Below, in pieces: positions 55,407 through 64,000 of a stretch of DNA of 64,000 nt; within the stretch, counting starts at the first letter, position 1; each line of letters starts with the position of its first letter. The notes under the pieces are model-generated. The model did no database searches. It had not been told where the DNA came from and was given only the letters and a program-made list of their open reading frames with translations. This DNA comes from Candidatus Saccharimonadota bacterium (lineage in GTDB: Bacteria > Patescibacteriota > Saccharimonadia > Saccharimonadales > Saccharimonadaceae), in NCBI GenBank assembly GCA_905372305.1, contig CAJPOP010000002.1, forward strand, positions 1 to 64,000. Direction: 5' to 3'. The position numbers were made by a program, and so were the translations under genes.

Positions 55407-57167
55407 TTATGCGGTGTCCGCCGCTACTCTATTAACTTCTTCCAATGTTGTTATACCGTTTAACGCTTTTAGGTATCCGTCCTGGCGCATCGTAATCATT
55501 CCCTGCTGAATTGCTGCTTTTTGGATTTCAGCAGTCGTTGCCCGCCTAACGATTAAATTCTGAATTTCCTCCGTTACGTCCATCACTTCATACAAACCAG
55601 CCCGGCCAGAATAACCATGCGGCGTTTGCGGCGCATCCCGGCCTTTTGCTAATATAAACGAGCTTTGGTTTGCTAACGGCAAGCTGTCATAGCCCAAATC
55701 CTGAGAAAACGCTGCCACTTGCTCTTTGGTCTGCGGCAACAAATGTCCGACCGTACTCTGAATGGTTTGCGTTTCTAATGGTGACGACTGATACAGATCG
55801 CGGCGTTTAGCAACTCGCCGCACTAGGCGCTGGCCAATAATAGTATTTACTGTACTAGCAATTAAAAACGGCTCAATTCCCATATCTAATAGCCTCGGTA
55901 GAACACCAGAAGCCGAATTGGTATGAAGCGTCGAAAATACCAAATGCCCTGTTAGCGCAGCCTGAACCGCCAAATTGGCGGTTTCACCATCGCGGATCTC
56001 GCCGACCATTACAATATCCGGATCTTGGCGTAAAATTGACCTTAATCCTGACGCAAACGTCAAGCCAACCTCTGCATTGACTTGAATCTGGTTAACGCCA
56101 TCAATTTTATATTCAACTGGATCTTCCAGCGTCACGATATTAACCGTATCGTCTTTAATCTCTTTAATTAACGCATAAAGGCTGGTCGATTTTCCCGAAC
56201 CGGTCGGTCCCGACGTTAAGATCATGCCGTTTGGACGCTTAATTCCCTTGCGAATAGCCCTTAAAGCACGCCCGGCATAACCCATATCCTCCAAGTTAAA
56301 CGAATTGCCAGTCTTGTCTAATAAGCGAATCACTACCTGCTCACCCCAAACGACCGGCGAAATTGCAATACGCAGGTCAACTTCTTTTCCAGCCACGCTA
56401 ACCGCGAACTGGCCGTCTTGCGGAATGCGATGTTCATCAATTTTCAGATTAGATAAGATCTTAATACGACTAACTAGCGCCGGCTCAATACTCTTCGGCA
56501 GCTGCATAATCTCGCGCAGTACGCCGTCAACGCGGCAGCGAATCTTCAAAGCTTTTTCTAGCGGTTCAATATGAACGTCGGAAGCATGGCTTTTAACAGC
56601 GTATTCCAATATCGTCGACAATGCCCGAGAAATTGGCGAATCCTGAACAATAGTCTTAATATCGCTCGTCTCTGACCGCATCTCTTCCTGCGATGCCTGC
56701 GCCGCCATATTAACAGTTGATAAGTCAGTCTTGTACTGGTCTAATACATGGCGAACACTCTCTTCCGAGGCCATAAATACTTTAAGCGGACGCTGAATCC
56801 GGTTTGACAAATAGTCGACGGCCTGGACGTTATTGGCGTCAATCATCGCCACCGCCAGGCGGTTTTGCACCTCAGCCAGCGGCACCGCCATAAATCGTTC
56901 GGCAATATCGGAAGGCAACAACGACAGAATGTCCTGGCTGATCATGCTGTTTTCCAGGTTTACATATGGCACGCCAGACACCTGCGCCACAGCATGAACT
57001 AACAATTCGTTATCTAAAACCCCCTCGTCAGCCAATAAACTGAACAGCGGCTTATTTATATCGGCTGCCCGTTTTACAGCAGCATCAATAACCGGCTTTT
57101 CAATCAGCCCCTCGTCAACAAGCAGCTTTATCAACTTGTCCTGAATATCATCCGTAAGTAAGGCCAT
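55407..57167 (-). CDS. pilB: Pilus extension ATPase
   Basis: The 586-residue motor has an N-terminal GspE-N domain. The ATPase domain holds Walker A GPTGSGKST, EDPVEYKIDGVNQIQVN and the Asp-box DPDIVMVGEIRD. The four-Cys zinc finger of many PilB/GspE proteins is absent: the segment after RRVAKRRDLYQ has no Cys. AGGGGACG ribosome site. Confidence 0.94.
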   Translation of the reverse strand: MALLTDDIQDKLIKLLVDEGLIEKPVIDAAVKRAADINKPLFSLLADEGVLDNELLVHAVAQVSGVPYVNLENSMISQDILSLLPSDIAERFMAVPLAEVQNRLAVAMIDANNVQAVDYLSNRIQRPLKVFMASEESVRHVLDQYKTDLSTVNMAAQASQEEMRSETSDIKTIVQDSPISRALSTILEYAVKSHASDVHIEPLEKALKIRCRVDGVLREIMQLPKSIEPALVSRIKILSNLKIDEHRIPQDGQFAVSVAGKEVDLRIAISPVVWGEQVVIRLLDKTGNSFNLEDMGYAGRALRAIRKGIKRPNGMILTSGPTGSGKSTSLYALIKEIKDDTVNIVTLEDPVEYKIDGVNQIQVNAEVGLTFASGLRSILRQDPDIVMVGEIRDGETANLAVQAALTGHLVFSTLHTNSASGVLPRLLDMGIEPFLIASTVNTIIGQRLVRRVAKRRDLYQSSPLETQTIQSTVGHLLPQTKEQVAAFSQDLGYDSLPLANQSSFILAKGRDAPQTPHGYSGRAGLYEVMDVTEEIQNLIVRRATTAEIQKAAIQQGMITMRQDGYLKALNGITTLEEVNRVAADTA

Positions 57168-57183
57168 ACGCTACGTCCCCTCC

Positions 57184-57414
57184 CTAATTGGCAGCATTCT
57201 GACCCACAAACACCTCGACAGTTGGATTTATTGCATTACTATTAAAGACAGCTTGGCTCGGCTTCTCTACGTCTGAAGATATCTCCCGTATAGTTTGGAC
57301 TTCAACGCCTTTTTCCGGAACTTTCAAAAACGATATATTAGATGCCGCCAAATAGCCGATGCCAACACCTAGTCCGGCTATTAAAACAATCATAGCAATA
57401 TCTGTTTTTTTCAT
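57184..57414 (-). CDS. Small pilus-operon membrane protein
   Basis: The 76-residue protein has one N-terminal helix (IAMIVLIAGLGVGIGYLAASNI) and a short extracytoplasmic tail. The position between PilO- and PilB-like genes suggests a reduced PilP-like alignment protein, but similarity is not visible. It overlaps the PilO-like gene by 4 bases. Confidence 0.7.
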   Translation of the reverse strand: MKKTDIAMIVLIAGLGVGIGYLAASNISFLKVPEKGVEVQTIREISSDVEKPSQAVFNSNAINPTVEVFVGQNAAN

Positions 57415-58097
57415 GGCTTTACCACCTTCTTTTCTAAATGTATTTTTTGCGCAGGCTCATAATAGGCAACTCCCTGGATCGTCAGACTCAACTTGTCCTC
57501 GCTAGTATGAATTTCAAACGATTTGAGTTCAATAACACGGATTGACCGCTCAAACTTCGTTAATAATTCCCGTAACTTGTCGGCCGACCCGCTAACCTCT
57601 AATGAAAAATGTAACGTATTTGGCGAATCTGCTGACTCAGAATTGTTATCTTCTGACTCCTCCCCCCGGCTATTTGGCGACGTCACCGATAAATTATCCA
57701 GCGTCAAGCCCTCAACAGTATCAACAAATTTATTCTTAATTGAAGCTCCAAAGGCATCGGCATTAGGGTTATCCGGCAAGGCGTCCAAAACCGTTTGTAG
57801 GGCGCTATTCTCGCTATTAGCCTTCACAGAATTAAGAGCTGAATTTGTCTCTAGCACGCGCACGTTCTTCTTTAATTCATCTACCGACTCTAAATTCTTA
57901 TCTAATCTGAAAATTGTACTCTGCTTCTCAATAATAACTTTTGAATGAAATACGATTTGCTGAATCAAAAAGATACTAATAACTAAAGCGATTCCCGCCA
58001 AAAACGCTGCACCAGCAACAAATATAAACATCGTTTTTCTTGAAGAATCAATTTGCTGCCGCTTGCGGACTGCTACGTCTTTATTGTTAGCTGACAT
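57411..58097 (-). CDS. pilO: PilO-like alignment protein
   Basis: The 228-residue bitopic protein has one helix (MFIFVAGAAFLAGIALVISIFLI), a coiled coil (SKVIIEKQSTIFRLDKNLESVDELKKNVRV, approximate) and a ferredoxin-like C-terminal domain (TLHFSLEVSGSADKLRELLTKF). Known PilO pairs with PilN. It sits 3 bases after the pilN-like gene. Confidence 0.8.
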   Translation of the reverse strand: MSANNKDVAVRKRQQIDSSRKTMFIFVAGAAFLAGIALVISIFLIQQIVFHSKVIIEKQSTIFRLDKNLESVDELKKNVRVLETNSALNSVKANSENSALQTVLDALPDNPNADAFGASIKNKFVDTVEGLTLDNLSVTSPNSRGEESEDNNSESADSPNTLHFSLEVSGSADKLRELLTKFERSIRVIELKSFEIHTSEDKLSLTIQGVAYYEPAQKIHLEKKVVKP

Positions 58098-58100
58098 ACG

Positions 58101-58835
58101 CTATTTATTCTCCTTGTCTGAAGATTTTTTTGTCGCTTCTTTCTTAAATAAACTATCTGGAATACTCTGGCGCGAATCAGTCACATCAACCTTGGATGTT
58201 GGAGTTACGATAGAAACGCTGCCATCGCGAGAAACTTCTAAAAGCTCATCCGGATAATTAAATGAAAACGAGAACTGTAAGACCTTCTTTCCTTCAGAGT
58301 TTTCGCCGAAACTAGTATTGCCATCTTGGATACTTTCCGCCAAAGAAACCTCCGACGACTTACCGCCAGTGACCTTAATTTTTGTTTTCAGTATGGTCTT
58401 CTTCAGAGTTTCCAAAGCACTATATCCATTTGCTGCCGTCCCCTCCAAAGTAATCGTCTTCGCTTCAGGGTCTAGTTTGACCGTCGAAAATCTGATGTCG
58501 TTCGGCGCAGGCGGATTCACAGCAGAAACCACATCAAACACCCGGGAGTTTATTTTCTTAGAATCGTGCTGCGAGGTAATTTTACTTAATTGGTTTTGGA
58601 TTGTTACAACTTTATTCAAATCCTTAATAGACGACAATTTATTACCTTTATCTTTTATGCTGCCGTTTTGCACAGCCTCGGCTGCAATCTGTCCGCCAAA
58701 TATTACCGCCAGCGCAACGACCGCCGCCACTGAAGCGCTGCCAACCAAAAACGACACCGATACAACACGATTACGGATTGACCGCGCACGCAGCAAATCT
58801 CTCTTAACGCTTGGTATAAGATTTATCTCAATCAT
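58101..58835 (-). CDS. pilN: PilN-like alignment protein
   Basis: The 244-residue bitopic protein starts with the PilN signature MIEINLIPS, which docks on PilM. One helix (VSFLVGSASVAAVVALAVIFGG) and a periplasm-side domain follow. It overlaps pilM by 4 bases (ATGA). Confidence 0.88.
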   Translation of the reverse strand: MIEINLIPSVKRDLLRARSIRNRVVSVSFLVGSASVAAVVALAVIFGGQIAAEAVQNGSIKDKGNKLSSIKDLNKVVTIQNQLSKITSQHDSKKINSRVFDVVSAVNPPAPNDIRFSTVKLDPEAKTITLEGTAANGYSALETLKKTILKTKIKVTGGKSSEVSLAESIQDGNTSFGENSEGKKVLQFSFSFNYPDELLEVSRDGSVSIVTPTSKVDVTDSRQSIPDSLFKKEATKKSSDKENK

Positions 58836-59878
58836 GACGAATTACTCCTTTGAGCCAATCCGACAGCTGTTGCAAACTCCGATGCTATCGGCGCTAGCTG
58901 CTGCTGATCTGCTTGCGGCACTTGAACTTTCTGCCATGGATCTGCTACTGCAGACTGGATACCAGATTTCGTCGTTACATAATTATCAAGCTGCGGAATA
59001 GCTGAACCGAAACCTGACAATAAGATTCCCGGCACTGAAATATTTGGATACCTGGTTTGGAAGAATTTCACCGATTTCACCAACTCAGAAGCAAAATTGT
59101 CTAAAGTTGGATCTATCGCTCGCAGCACTTGACCGTCTAATCTATCAGCCGCCAACCCAAACTTCAAGATAAACTGCCGCGCCTGGTCGTCTTGAATGCT
59201 TAGATTTTGAACAGCGGCACGCACTAGCGACGATAGCCCTGTTGGAATTGTACGAATAAGCCTCGGCACGCCGCCATAAACCACCGCCAAATCAGTTGAA
59301 CTTTCCCCCATGTCAAGTATCAACCGGGCATCCTGAATATCTGACGGAGCTAAAGCTCGAACCATAGCAATAGGATCCGGCTCTTCTGCTATGACATTAA
59401 AACCCAATCCCTCTACTAATTCTAGCCTCTCCTCGGCATACGTCTTAGCCGCACTAGTCAGTAAAATTTCGTATTTATCCGTCTCCCGCAAGCTGTCGCC
59501 AAGCAGCGCCCAATCAACCTCCGCCTCATCAAGCGACATTGGTATATATTGATCAATCTGATACTTCATCATCGCTTTCAGTTCCTGATCTGGAACTTTC
59601 GGCACATCAATTACGGTAGAAAATGTTTTACTTGAAGGCAAACCTACCGCTACATTAGACGTTTTTATACCGGCCTGCCCAACGGCAGTCGTGATAGCCT
59701 CGCCTAAGCGGCGCTTTGACTCTGGCGAATCACCGCCGACAAGTTTCGCGTCAACAGGCGTATAGCCGTAATGAGCCAGATTCCAGCCCGTACCAGAACG
59801 CGACAACTGAACCACCCGCACTGCATTTGTGCCGATGTCTAGTCCGAAGAAGTCGCCCAACCCTTTTGCTAATTTCAT
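58832..59878 (-). CDS. pilM: Actin-like pilus assembly ATPase
   Basis: The 348-residue protein has FtsA/actin-like motifs FGLDIGTNAVRVVQL, LILDMGESSTDLAVV and ILLSGFGSAIPQL. It forms the cytoplasmic ring that binds PilN. First of the core pilus genes: pilM-N-O-(P)-B-T-C-pilin. TATAAT ends 11 bases before the ATG and there is no ribosome site, so the leader is only a few bases. Confidence 0.92.
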   Translation of the reverse strand: MKLAKGLGDFFGLDIGTNAVRVVQLSRSGTGWNLAHYGYTPVDAKLVGGDSPESKRRLGEAITTAVGQAGIKTSNVAVGLPSSKTFSTVIDVPKVPDQELKAMMKYQIDQYIPMSLDEAEVDWALLGDSLRETDKYEILLTSAAKTYAEERLELVEGLGFNVIAEEPDPIAMVRALAPSDIQDARLILDMGESSTDLAVVYGGVPRLIRTIPTGLSSLVRAAVQNLSIQDDQARQFILKFGLAADRLDGQVLRAIDPTLDNFASELVKSVKFFQTRYPNISVPGILLSGFGSAIPQLDNYVTTKSGIQSAVADPWQKVQVPQADQQQLAPIASEFATAVGLAQRSNSS

Positions 59879-59925
59879 AACCGATTCTAATTATATACAT
59901 TAGCGGTTTAATTTGCAAACAATTT

Positions 59926-62900
59926 TTAATATCTTGGCGGTAATTCTTTGACGTTCATCGTACGAATCGCACCAGAACCACGATAATTGTTATAGGCCCA
60001 AATATAAGCATCGGCTCGCAGGTTCAAAACCTCAGCTGGCGTACCCGGATGCATATTATCATCATTCCTAGCAGGACTGGAATGACGACCGCCATATGTA
60101 CGTCGTAAAAACAAACTGCCCGCCATAATTGGACCATTTATCCGCAGCTGCTTATCGCACTGGCTAGACGACAACCCACTCAACCACGACGTCATATTTA
60201 CTATACTGCCGCATGTACTAACATAACCTTTGTCGCGAGTTATCAGCCACGCATTCACTTCTGAAACATCCGGCTCTATGATTATGTTTTCAGCATAGAT
60301 AATTAGCTGCGGCAGGCGAGTTGTATCGCTCGTCGCTTCATATAACAAATTGCCAGAGATTTTTACGGTACCGCTAGACCTAATCACAACACTTTTCCCA
60401 GTACCCAGCATTGTTCCAGACAACGTGACATTGCCAGCCATATATTCCCCGGTTGATAAGCTATTAACGTCCACCGAGCCAGAGATACGTCCTCTATTGC
60501 CGCGCACCGACGGAGTAGTAAAACCGCCTAAAACTAGAGAATTTTTCGTAAAATTACCAAACGTTGGCGTATTCGCAAACGTTAACTTGTTGTAACCTGC
60601 TGAACTAACGCCATCCCTGCCAGCATACCCGGAAGATAGTCCAGCCCCAGAAGATGTAATAGCCTTGTCTTTTGCGGCAATCCCATACTCGCCCCATGAA
60701 CCATACGTACTCTGATACGTGCGATCCATCGTATATGTCATGGCTATGTTATCAATCAATAAGCCCATATGCGTCCAGTCAGACTTTATATAAAAATCAA
60801 TAACATTGCCTTCGCTTTTTAGTACCGTTCCCGGCTTCATGTCCGCGTTAAATTGCGAGTATTTATCCCATCCTGGCACGGCCCAAGACGTATTCTTGTA
60901 TTTTACATAAGGGCATGTCTGACAGGTCTTAGCATTGACATCCATTTCGTAACCATTGATCTTGACTCTGATTAGATTATCTACTGCGCCAGAAAATTTC
61001 AATGTCAAATTTTTTGCGTCTTTTAGGTTTCCTAGTTTAATATTTTTTAAGCGAAATACATACATATTGCCATAATCTAAAACCTTATCGCCAGGCGCGG
61101 TAAAAGTAGATGATGGGTCTAGCCATTTGCTAATGTTAGTGTGTTGACCATATATATTAAGACCTATCCACTTAGCGCCGCTTGACGTTCTGTTCCATGG
61201 TCCTTTATTACAAGTAGCAGTTTCATTAGACGTTGGAACATCTCCCAGAATATTATAGTATCTGGCAGGCGGCGGCGACCACGGGCAAGTATAATTACCA
61301 ACCATATTACCGCGCTGCATAATTACTCTCGCCTGATATTCCGTTTTTAGCCCGCTAGCATCGCCTTTACAAGCTGGCAGCCAGGCAGGATTATTACTTT
61401 GATTATACGCTTTTTGATTACCACTGCCGCCCTTATAATCCTGAGAGCATATAATAGACCAGTGAGGATCTTTAGAATCATCCTTCAAAGTATTATTGTT
61501 GTTATCAATACCAGTCTTCCATAAACCAGAGGATTGTAGAACTGACGCATCAATCACATGCTCCGTCTCCAATCTCGTATTTTTCTGCACGGTAATACTT
61601 GTAATTGCTTCCTTGTTTGTTCTTGCATCACCGCCCCAAATCTGGACTTTAGGTTTTTTGCTGACAAATACACACTTTGAATTTGAGTACCGGAAAGTGT
61701 TTTCCCCGACAGTCCTATTATATGAGCTAACCATCGACACATAACACACTTTATCGCCGCTTTGCAAAACTAAATCAGACACATCATCAGAAGTACTTCC
61801 TAAGAATTCAGTCATCGCGCCAGATGCCAGCTGTTCATTATTACTCGACAAGCTCAAGCTCTTACAGCTATTAGGATTAAACCTGCCGCCAGCTATGCTC
61901 TGAACAATCGCGCAGACATCATTGCCATTATTCACCGGCCGGCTAACACCGTCTCCTGAAGACGGGACTCCAACATGCGAAGACTCTGCTTTTATCACAT
62001 AGCGGGCTACTGCATATTTTTTAGTATTAGTATCTGCTTTTGTTGGACCACTATTCTGAACGCTCGCCCTAATACCGCTAATCGCCTTTGTTTCTTCATC
62101 CATCTTCTCTGAATCAACGCCAACAGACGGTACTAAATTATAATCATAAAGAACATTTGCACAAGCATAGCCAGATTGAGCATGCCCCCAATTCGGCTTA
62201 TTCCACGCTTCTTTATACCAAGACACTCTCTGGCATATTTTCTTACCCAAATCATCCTGAGTTACTTTATGCGTAAACATATCGCCACTAGTTTTATCTC
62301 GCATATAGAACCACTTGCCATTATTTACGCCTCTAGACTTGTTCTTATCTATTCTGGAGAAATAGCTCCCGCCAATCTGGCTGTCATTAGGCCATCTTTT
62401 CTCCTGTTCAACGCCTGTATTAACACTCTCATTCATATCTGCCGTAGCATTCTTTAACCCATGACGCCAACTGATAATATCTCCTGGCTTTGCAGTTAAG
62501 GCATTAGAACCCTGATGCCAAGTATTGCCATCGTCTTTGGTGACATACGACTGTCCATCAACCGTCCATAAACCAGGTTTTTTTCTAATCGTGACAGCTA
62601 CATTCTGCCATGCAGCAGACCCATCACCATTAGACGGGCAAGAATTAACATCAAATGATCCGTAACGGTTCACGCACTCGTTATAGCGCTCTCTGGTATA
62701 ATACGTAAATTGTCTATACATTCGTATAATGAACGTCTTAGCACCGCCCGCAGGAACGCTGCTTATATCCAATTTGAATCTTCTAGCGCTTTGTCCGGGG
62801 TGGTTTGCTTGGTCAGTTGTCCAGTTATAACCACCTATATTACCTATATCTCCCCGGTATAGCCAAAGGTTGTTAGCAATATATCTGCCGTTAATTTGAA

Positions 62901-63285
62901 TTTGAATATTTTTAGCATATATAAGCCCTCTTTGCGAGTGCGGACCTGGAGACGCCGAACCTCTTAACTCTAAATCCACAGTATTCTGATTCGGATCTAT
63001 ATCGGGTATGTGATCGCTAAAATAATTAGTCCCTGGATAACCAGCCCAAAAGGCGCCGCAAGTTGACGCTGTGCTACTATCATCACAAATAGCATACGAA
63101 GAGTGAGCCTCGCCAGAATTTCTAGCATTAATACATCTCTGTTGATTTATAGCAGAAATAGGACCATAAAAACCGCGGCAATATCGTGCCTCTATAGCAG
63201 ACGCCGTACTATTACTACCAAACACCCCAACAACTGCAGTAAAAAGGATACCGCTAGTTAATACAAACAGGTGTGTTCGTTTCAC
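59926..63285 (-). CDS. Very large secreted protein at the head of the pilus locus
   Basis: The 1119-residue protein has a signal peptide (LFVLTSGILFTAVVGVFGSNSTASA). Several beta-rich, Cys-containing domains follow, with many Asn, Ser, Trp and Tyr. The C-terminal ~200 residues look like a beta-helix-type repeat (GNVTLSGTMLGTGKSVVIRS; GTVKISGNLLYE; LRINGPIMAGSLFL). No membrane anchor or LPxTG is seen. Its position upstream of pilM makes a pilus-associated or tip adhesin (PilY1-like role) plausible, but no PilY1 sequence similarity is visible. Start GTG 63285 after AGAGG; 1 base after the upstream gene. Confidence 0.75.
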   Translation of the reverse strand: MKRTHLFVLTSGILFTAVVGVFGSNSTASAIEARYCRGFYGPISAINQQRCINARNSGEAHSSYAICDDSSTASTCGAFWAGYPGTNYFSDHIPDIDPNQNTVDLELRGSASPGPHSQRGLIYAKNIQIQINGRYIANNLWLYRGDIGNIGGYNWTTDQANHPGQSARRFKLDISSVPAGGAKTFIIRMYRQFTYYTRERYNECVNRYGSFDVNSCPSNGDGSAAWQNVAVTIRKKPGLWTVDGQSYVTKDDGNTWHQGSNALTAKPGDIISWRHGLKNATADMNESVNTGVEQEKRWPNDSQIGGSYFSRIDKNKSRGVNNGKWFYMRDKTSGDMFTHKVTQDDLGKKICQRVSWYKEAWNKPNWGHAQSGYACANVLYDYNLVPSVGVDSEKMDEETKAISGIRASVQNSGPTKADTNTKKYAVARYVIKAESSHVGVPSSGDGVSRPVNNGNDVCAIVQSIAGGRFNPNSCKSLSLSSNNEQLASGAMTEFLGSTSDDVSDLVLQSGDKVCYVSMVSSYNRTVGENTFRYSNSKCVFVSKKPKVQIWGGDARTNKEAITSITVQKNTRLETEHVIDASVLQSSGLWKTGIDNNNNTLKDDSKDPHWSIICSQDYKGGSGNQKAYNQSNNPAWLPACKGDASGLKTEYQARVIMQRGNMVGNYTCPWSPPPARYYNILGDVPTSNETATCNKGPWNRTSSGAKWIGLNIYGQHTNISKWLDPSSTFTAPGDKVLDYGNMYVFRLKNIKLGNLKDAKNLTLKFSGAVDNLIRVKINGYEMDVNAKTCQTCPYVKYKNTSWAVPGWDKYSQFNADMKPGTVLKSEGNVIDFYIKSDWTHMGLLIDNIAMTYTMDRTYQSTYGSWGEYGIAAKDKAITSSGAGLSSGYAGRDGVSSAGYNKLTFANTPTFGNFTKNSLVLGGFTTPSVRGNRGRISGSVDVNSLSTGEYMAGNVTLSGTMLGTGKSVVIRSSGTVKISGNLLYEATSDTTRLPQLIIYAENIIIEPDVSEVNAWLITRDKGYVSTCGSIVNMTSWLSGLSSSQCDKQLRINGPIMAGSLFLRRTYGGRHSSPARNDDNMHPGTPAEVLNLRADAYIWAYNNYRGSGAIRTMNVKELPPRY

Positions 63286-63286
63286 T

Positions 63287-63736
63287 TTATCCTCTACCTA
63301 TACTGTTTTTATCCGTCAATTTATCTATATTATTACTTGTAGCTCCAATTTTATATAACAGACCTGTATCGTTAGATTCATCAATGGATTTTTCAAATGT
63401 TTCTTTCAGTTGTTTTATCTGATTTTTATCATCGCCCAGACTTGCCTGATACAAGACTATATAATTACAAACCGGATTCTTATCATAGTCCGCCTTTGAC
63501 TTTATATCACTGACAATGCCGTCAAACGACTTTTGGTCGTATCCGCTGCTTGAATCAATGATCTTTTTAAACTCTTCAACCCTACTTTGCCCGCAAGCCG
63601 ACTGAGCACTGGACAAGATAACCCCCTGAGACGGATTTTTTATACCAACGTATAAATAACCCAATAGAATAAGTCCAACACAGATAAATAGTACAGCAGC
63701 TGGTATGCTTATAAATAATATTACCCTATTCTTCAT
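63287..63736 (-). CDS. Bitopic membrane protein preceding the large secreted protein
   Basis: ATG 63736 (MKNRVILFISIPAAVLFICVGLILLGYL) lies 7 bases after TACCAT, with TTGCGA 17 bases upstream. The longer frame runs into the ychF promoter and is rejected. The 149-residue product has one helix and an external domain with two Cys. It ends 1 base before the large secreted gene and probably acts with it. No family is recognised. Confidence 0.7.
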   Translation of the reverse strand: MKNRVILFISIPAAVLFICVGLILLGYLYVGIKNPSQGVILSSAQSACGQSRVEEFKKIIDSSSGYDQKSFDGIVSDIKSKADYDKNPVCNYIVLYQASLGDDKNQIKQLKETFEKSIDESNDTGLLYKIGATSNNIDKLTDKNSIGRG

Positions 63737-63781
63737 AATACTTATGGTAACCCAGTCATCTATAAATCGCAAGTATTTTGC

Positions 63782-63787
63782 TATAAT
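63782..63787 (+). promoter_or_regulatory. -10 element of ychF
   Basis: TATAAT ends 7 bases before the ATG at 63795, predicting a leaderless mRNA. The divergent gene at 63736 uses the same layout on the other strand. Confidence 0.6.
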
Positions 63788-63794
63788 AGCTATC

Positions 63795-64000
63795 ATGAGT
63801 TTATCTATCGGAATTGTCGGTTTGCCGAATGTTGGCAAATCCACGCTTTTTAATGCTTTAACCAATAATAATATTTTGGCGGCCAATTATCCTTTTGCCA
63901 CTATCGAACCAAATACTGGCATCGTACCGGTACCCGACGAGCGCTTAAACGTCCTCGCTAAAATGTACCACGCCGAGAAAATTATCCCGGCTACCGTGAC
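63795..64000 (+). CDS. ychF: Ribosome-binding ATPase YchF, N-terminal fragment
   Basis: The first 68 residues are visible before the window ends. P-loop GLPNVGKSTLFNALT and the switch segment NYPFATIEPNTGIVPVPDERL are diagnostic of YchF/OLA1, an Obg-related P-loop protein that prefers ATP and binds ribosomes. Confidence 0.95.
   Translation, partial: MSLSIGIVGLPNVGKSTLFNALTNNNILAANYPFATIEPNTGIVPVPDERLNVLAKMYHAEKIIPATV

Overview
This window comes from the chromosome of a Candidatus Saccharibacteria (TM7, Patescibacteria/CPR) member. The 16S rRNA gene is of Saccharibacteria type, including GGTCATAC where most bacteria have GGTAATAC in the 530 loop. TGA is used as a stop codon (for example at the end of comM), so the recoded Absconditabacteria/Gracilibacteria are excluded. 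Genes are short and tightly packed, often with 1-8 base overlaps. A type IV pilus locus without a secretin and LPKTG-anchored surface proteins fit a monoderm episymbiont.

Layout. 1-6.2 kb: a partial repeat-bearing hypothetical gene, infB, rpsA, an LPKTG surface protein, and a ROK kinase overlapping a zinc-peptidase-like gene. 6.2-8.3 kb: a KGG stress protein, a candidate small RNA, and two unrecognised genes. 8.4-17.8 kb: rRNA genes that are split. 23S-5S has its own promoter, processing stem and terminator. 16S is a separate, self-contained unit about 4.2 kb away. Between them lie pyrD, a Fic gene, a guanylate-kinase-like gene, three tRNAs and a small membrane protein. 17.8-28.7 kb: gyrB-gyrA and a PAP2-like gene, a second LPKTG protein, a membrane protein, a VirD4/TraG-like ATPase with a proline-rich partner, and a small membrane protein. 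28.7-30 kb: an RNA-rich region holding a candidate ~370-nt structured RNA, a ~100-nt small RNA and tmRNA. 30-33.3 kb: comM, infC-rpmI-rplT, RNase P RNA and a probable 6S-like RNA. 33.3-47.5 kb: housekeeping genes (S2P protease, rsmD, recG, rpmB, miaA, ATL, HAD nucleotidase, thrS, a membrane glycosyltransferase, a parvulin-like foldase, ndk) and three tRNAs. 47.5-63.7 kb: a Xer recombinase, then a nearly complete type IV pilus locus (four minor pseudopilins, pilD, pilin, pilC, pilT, pilB, pilP/O/N/M-like genes) headed by a 1119-residue secreted protein. 63.8 kb to the end: the start of ychF.

The most striking global feature is promoter architecture. At least sixteen genes have a -10 hexamer only 6-8 bases before the start codon, which predicts leaderless mRNAs. 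Operon-internal genes and ribosomal or translation genes keep Shine-Dalgarno sequences, and the 16S 3' end keeps a canonical anti-SD. Two further mRNAs start 5 and 12 bases after a tRNA 3' end. Several well-formed promoter-hairpin-terminator units without ORFs are candidate undescribed non-coding RNAs.
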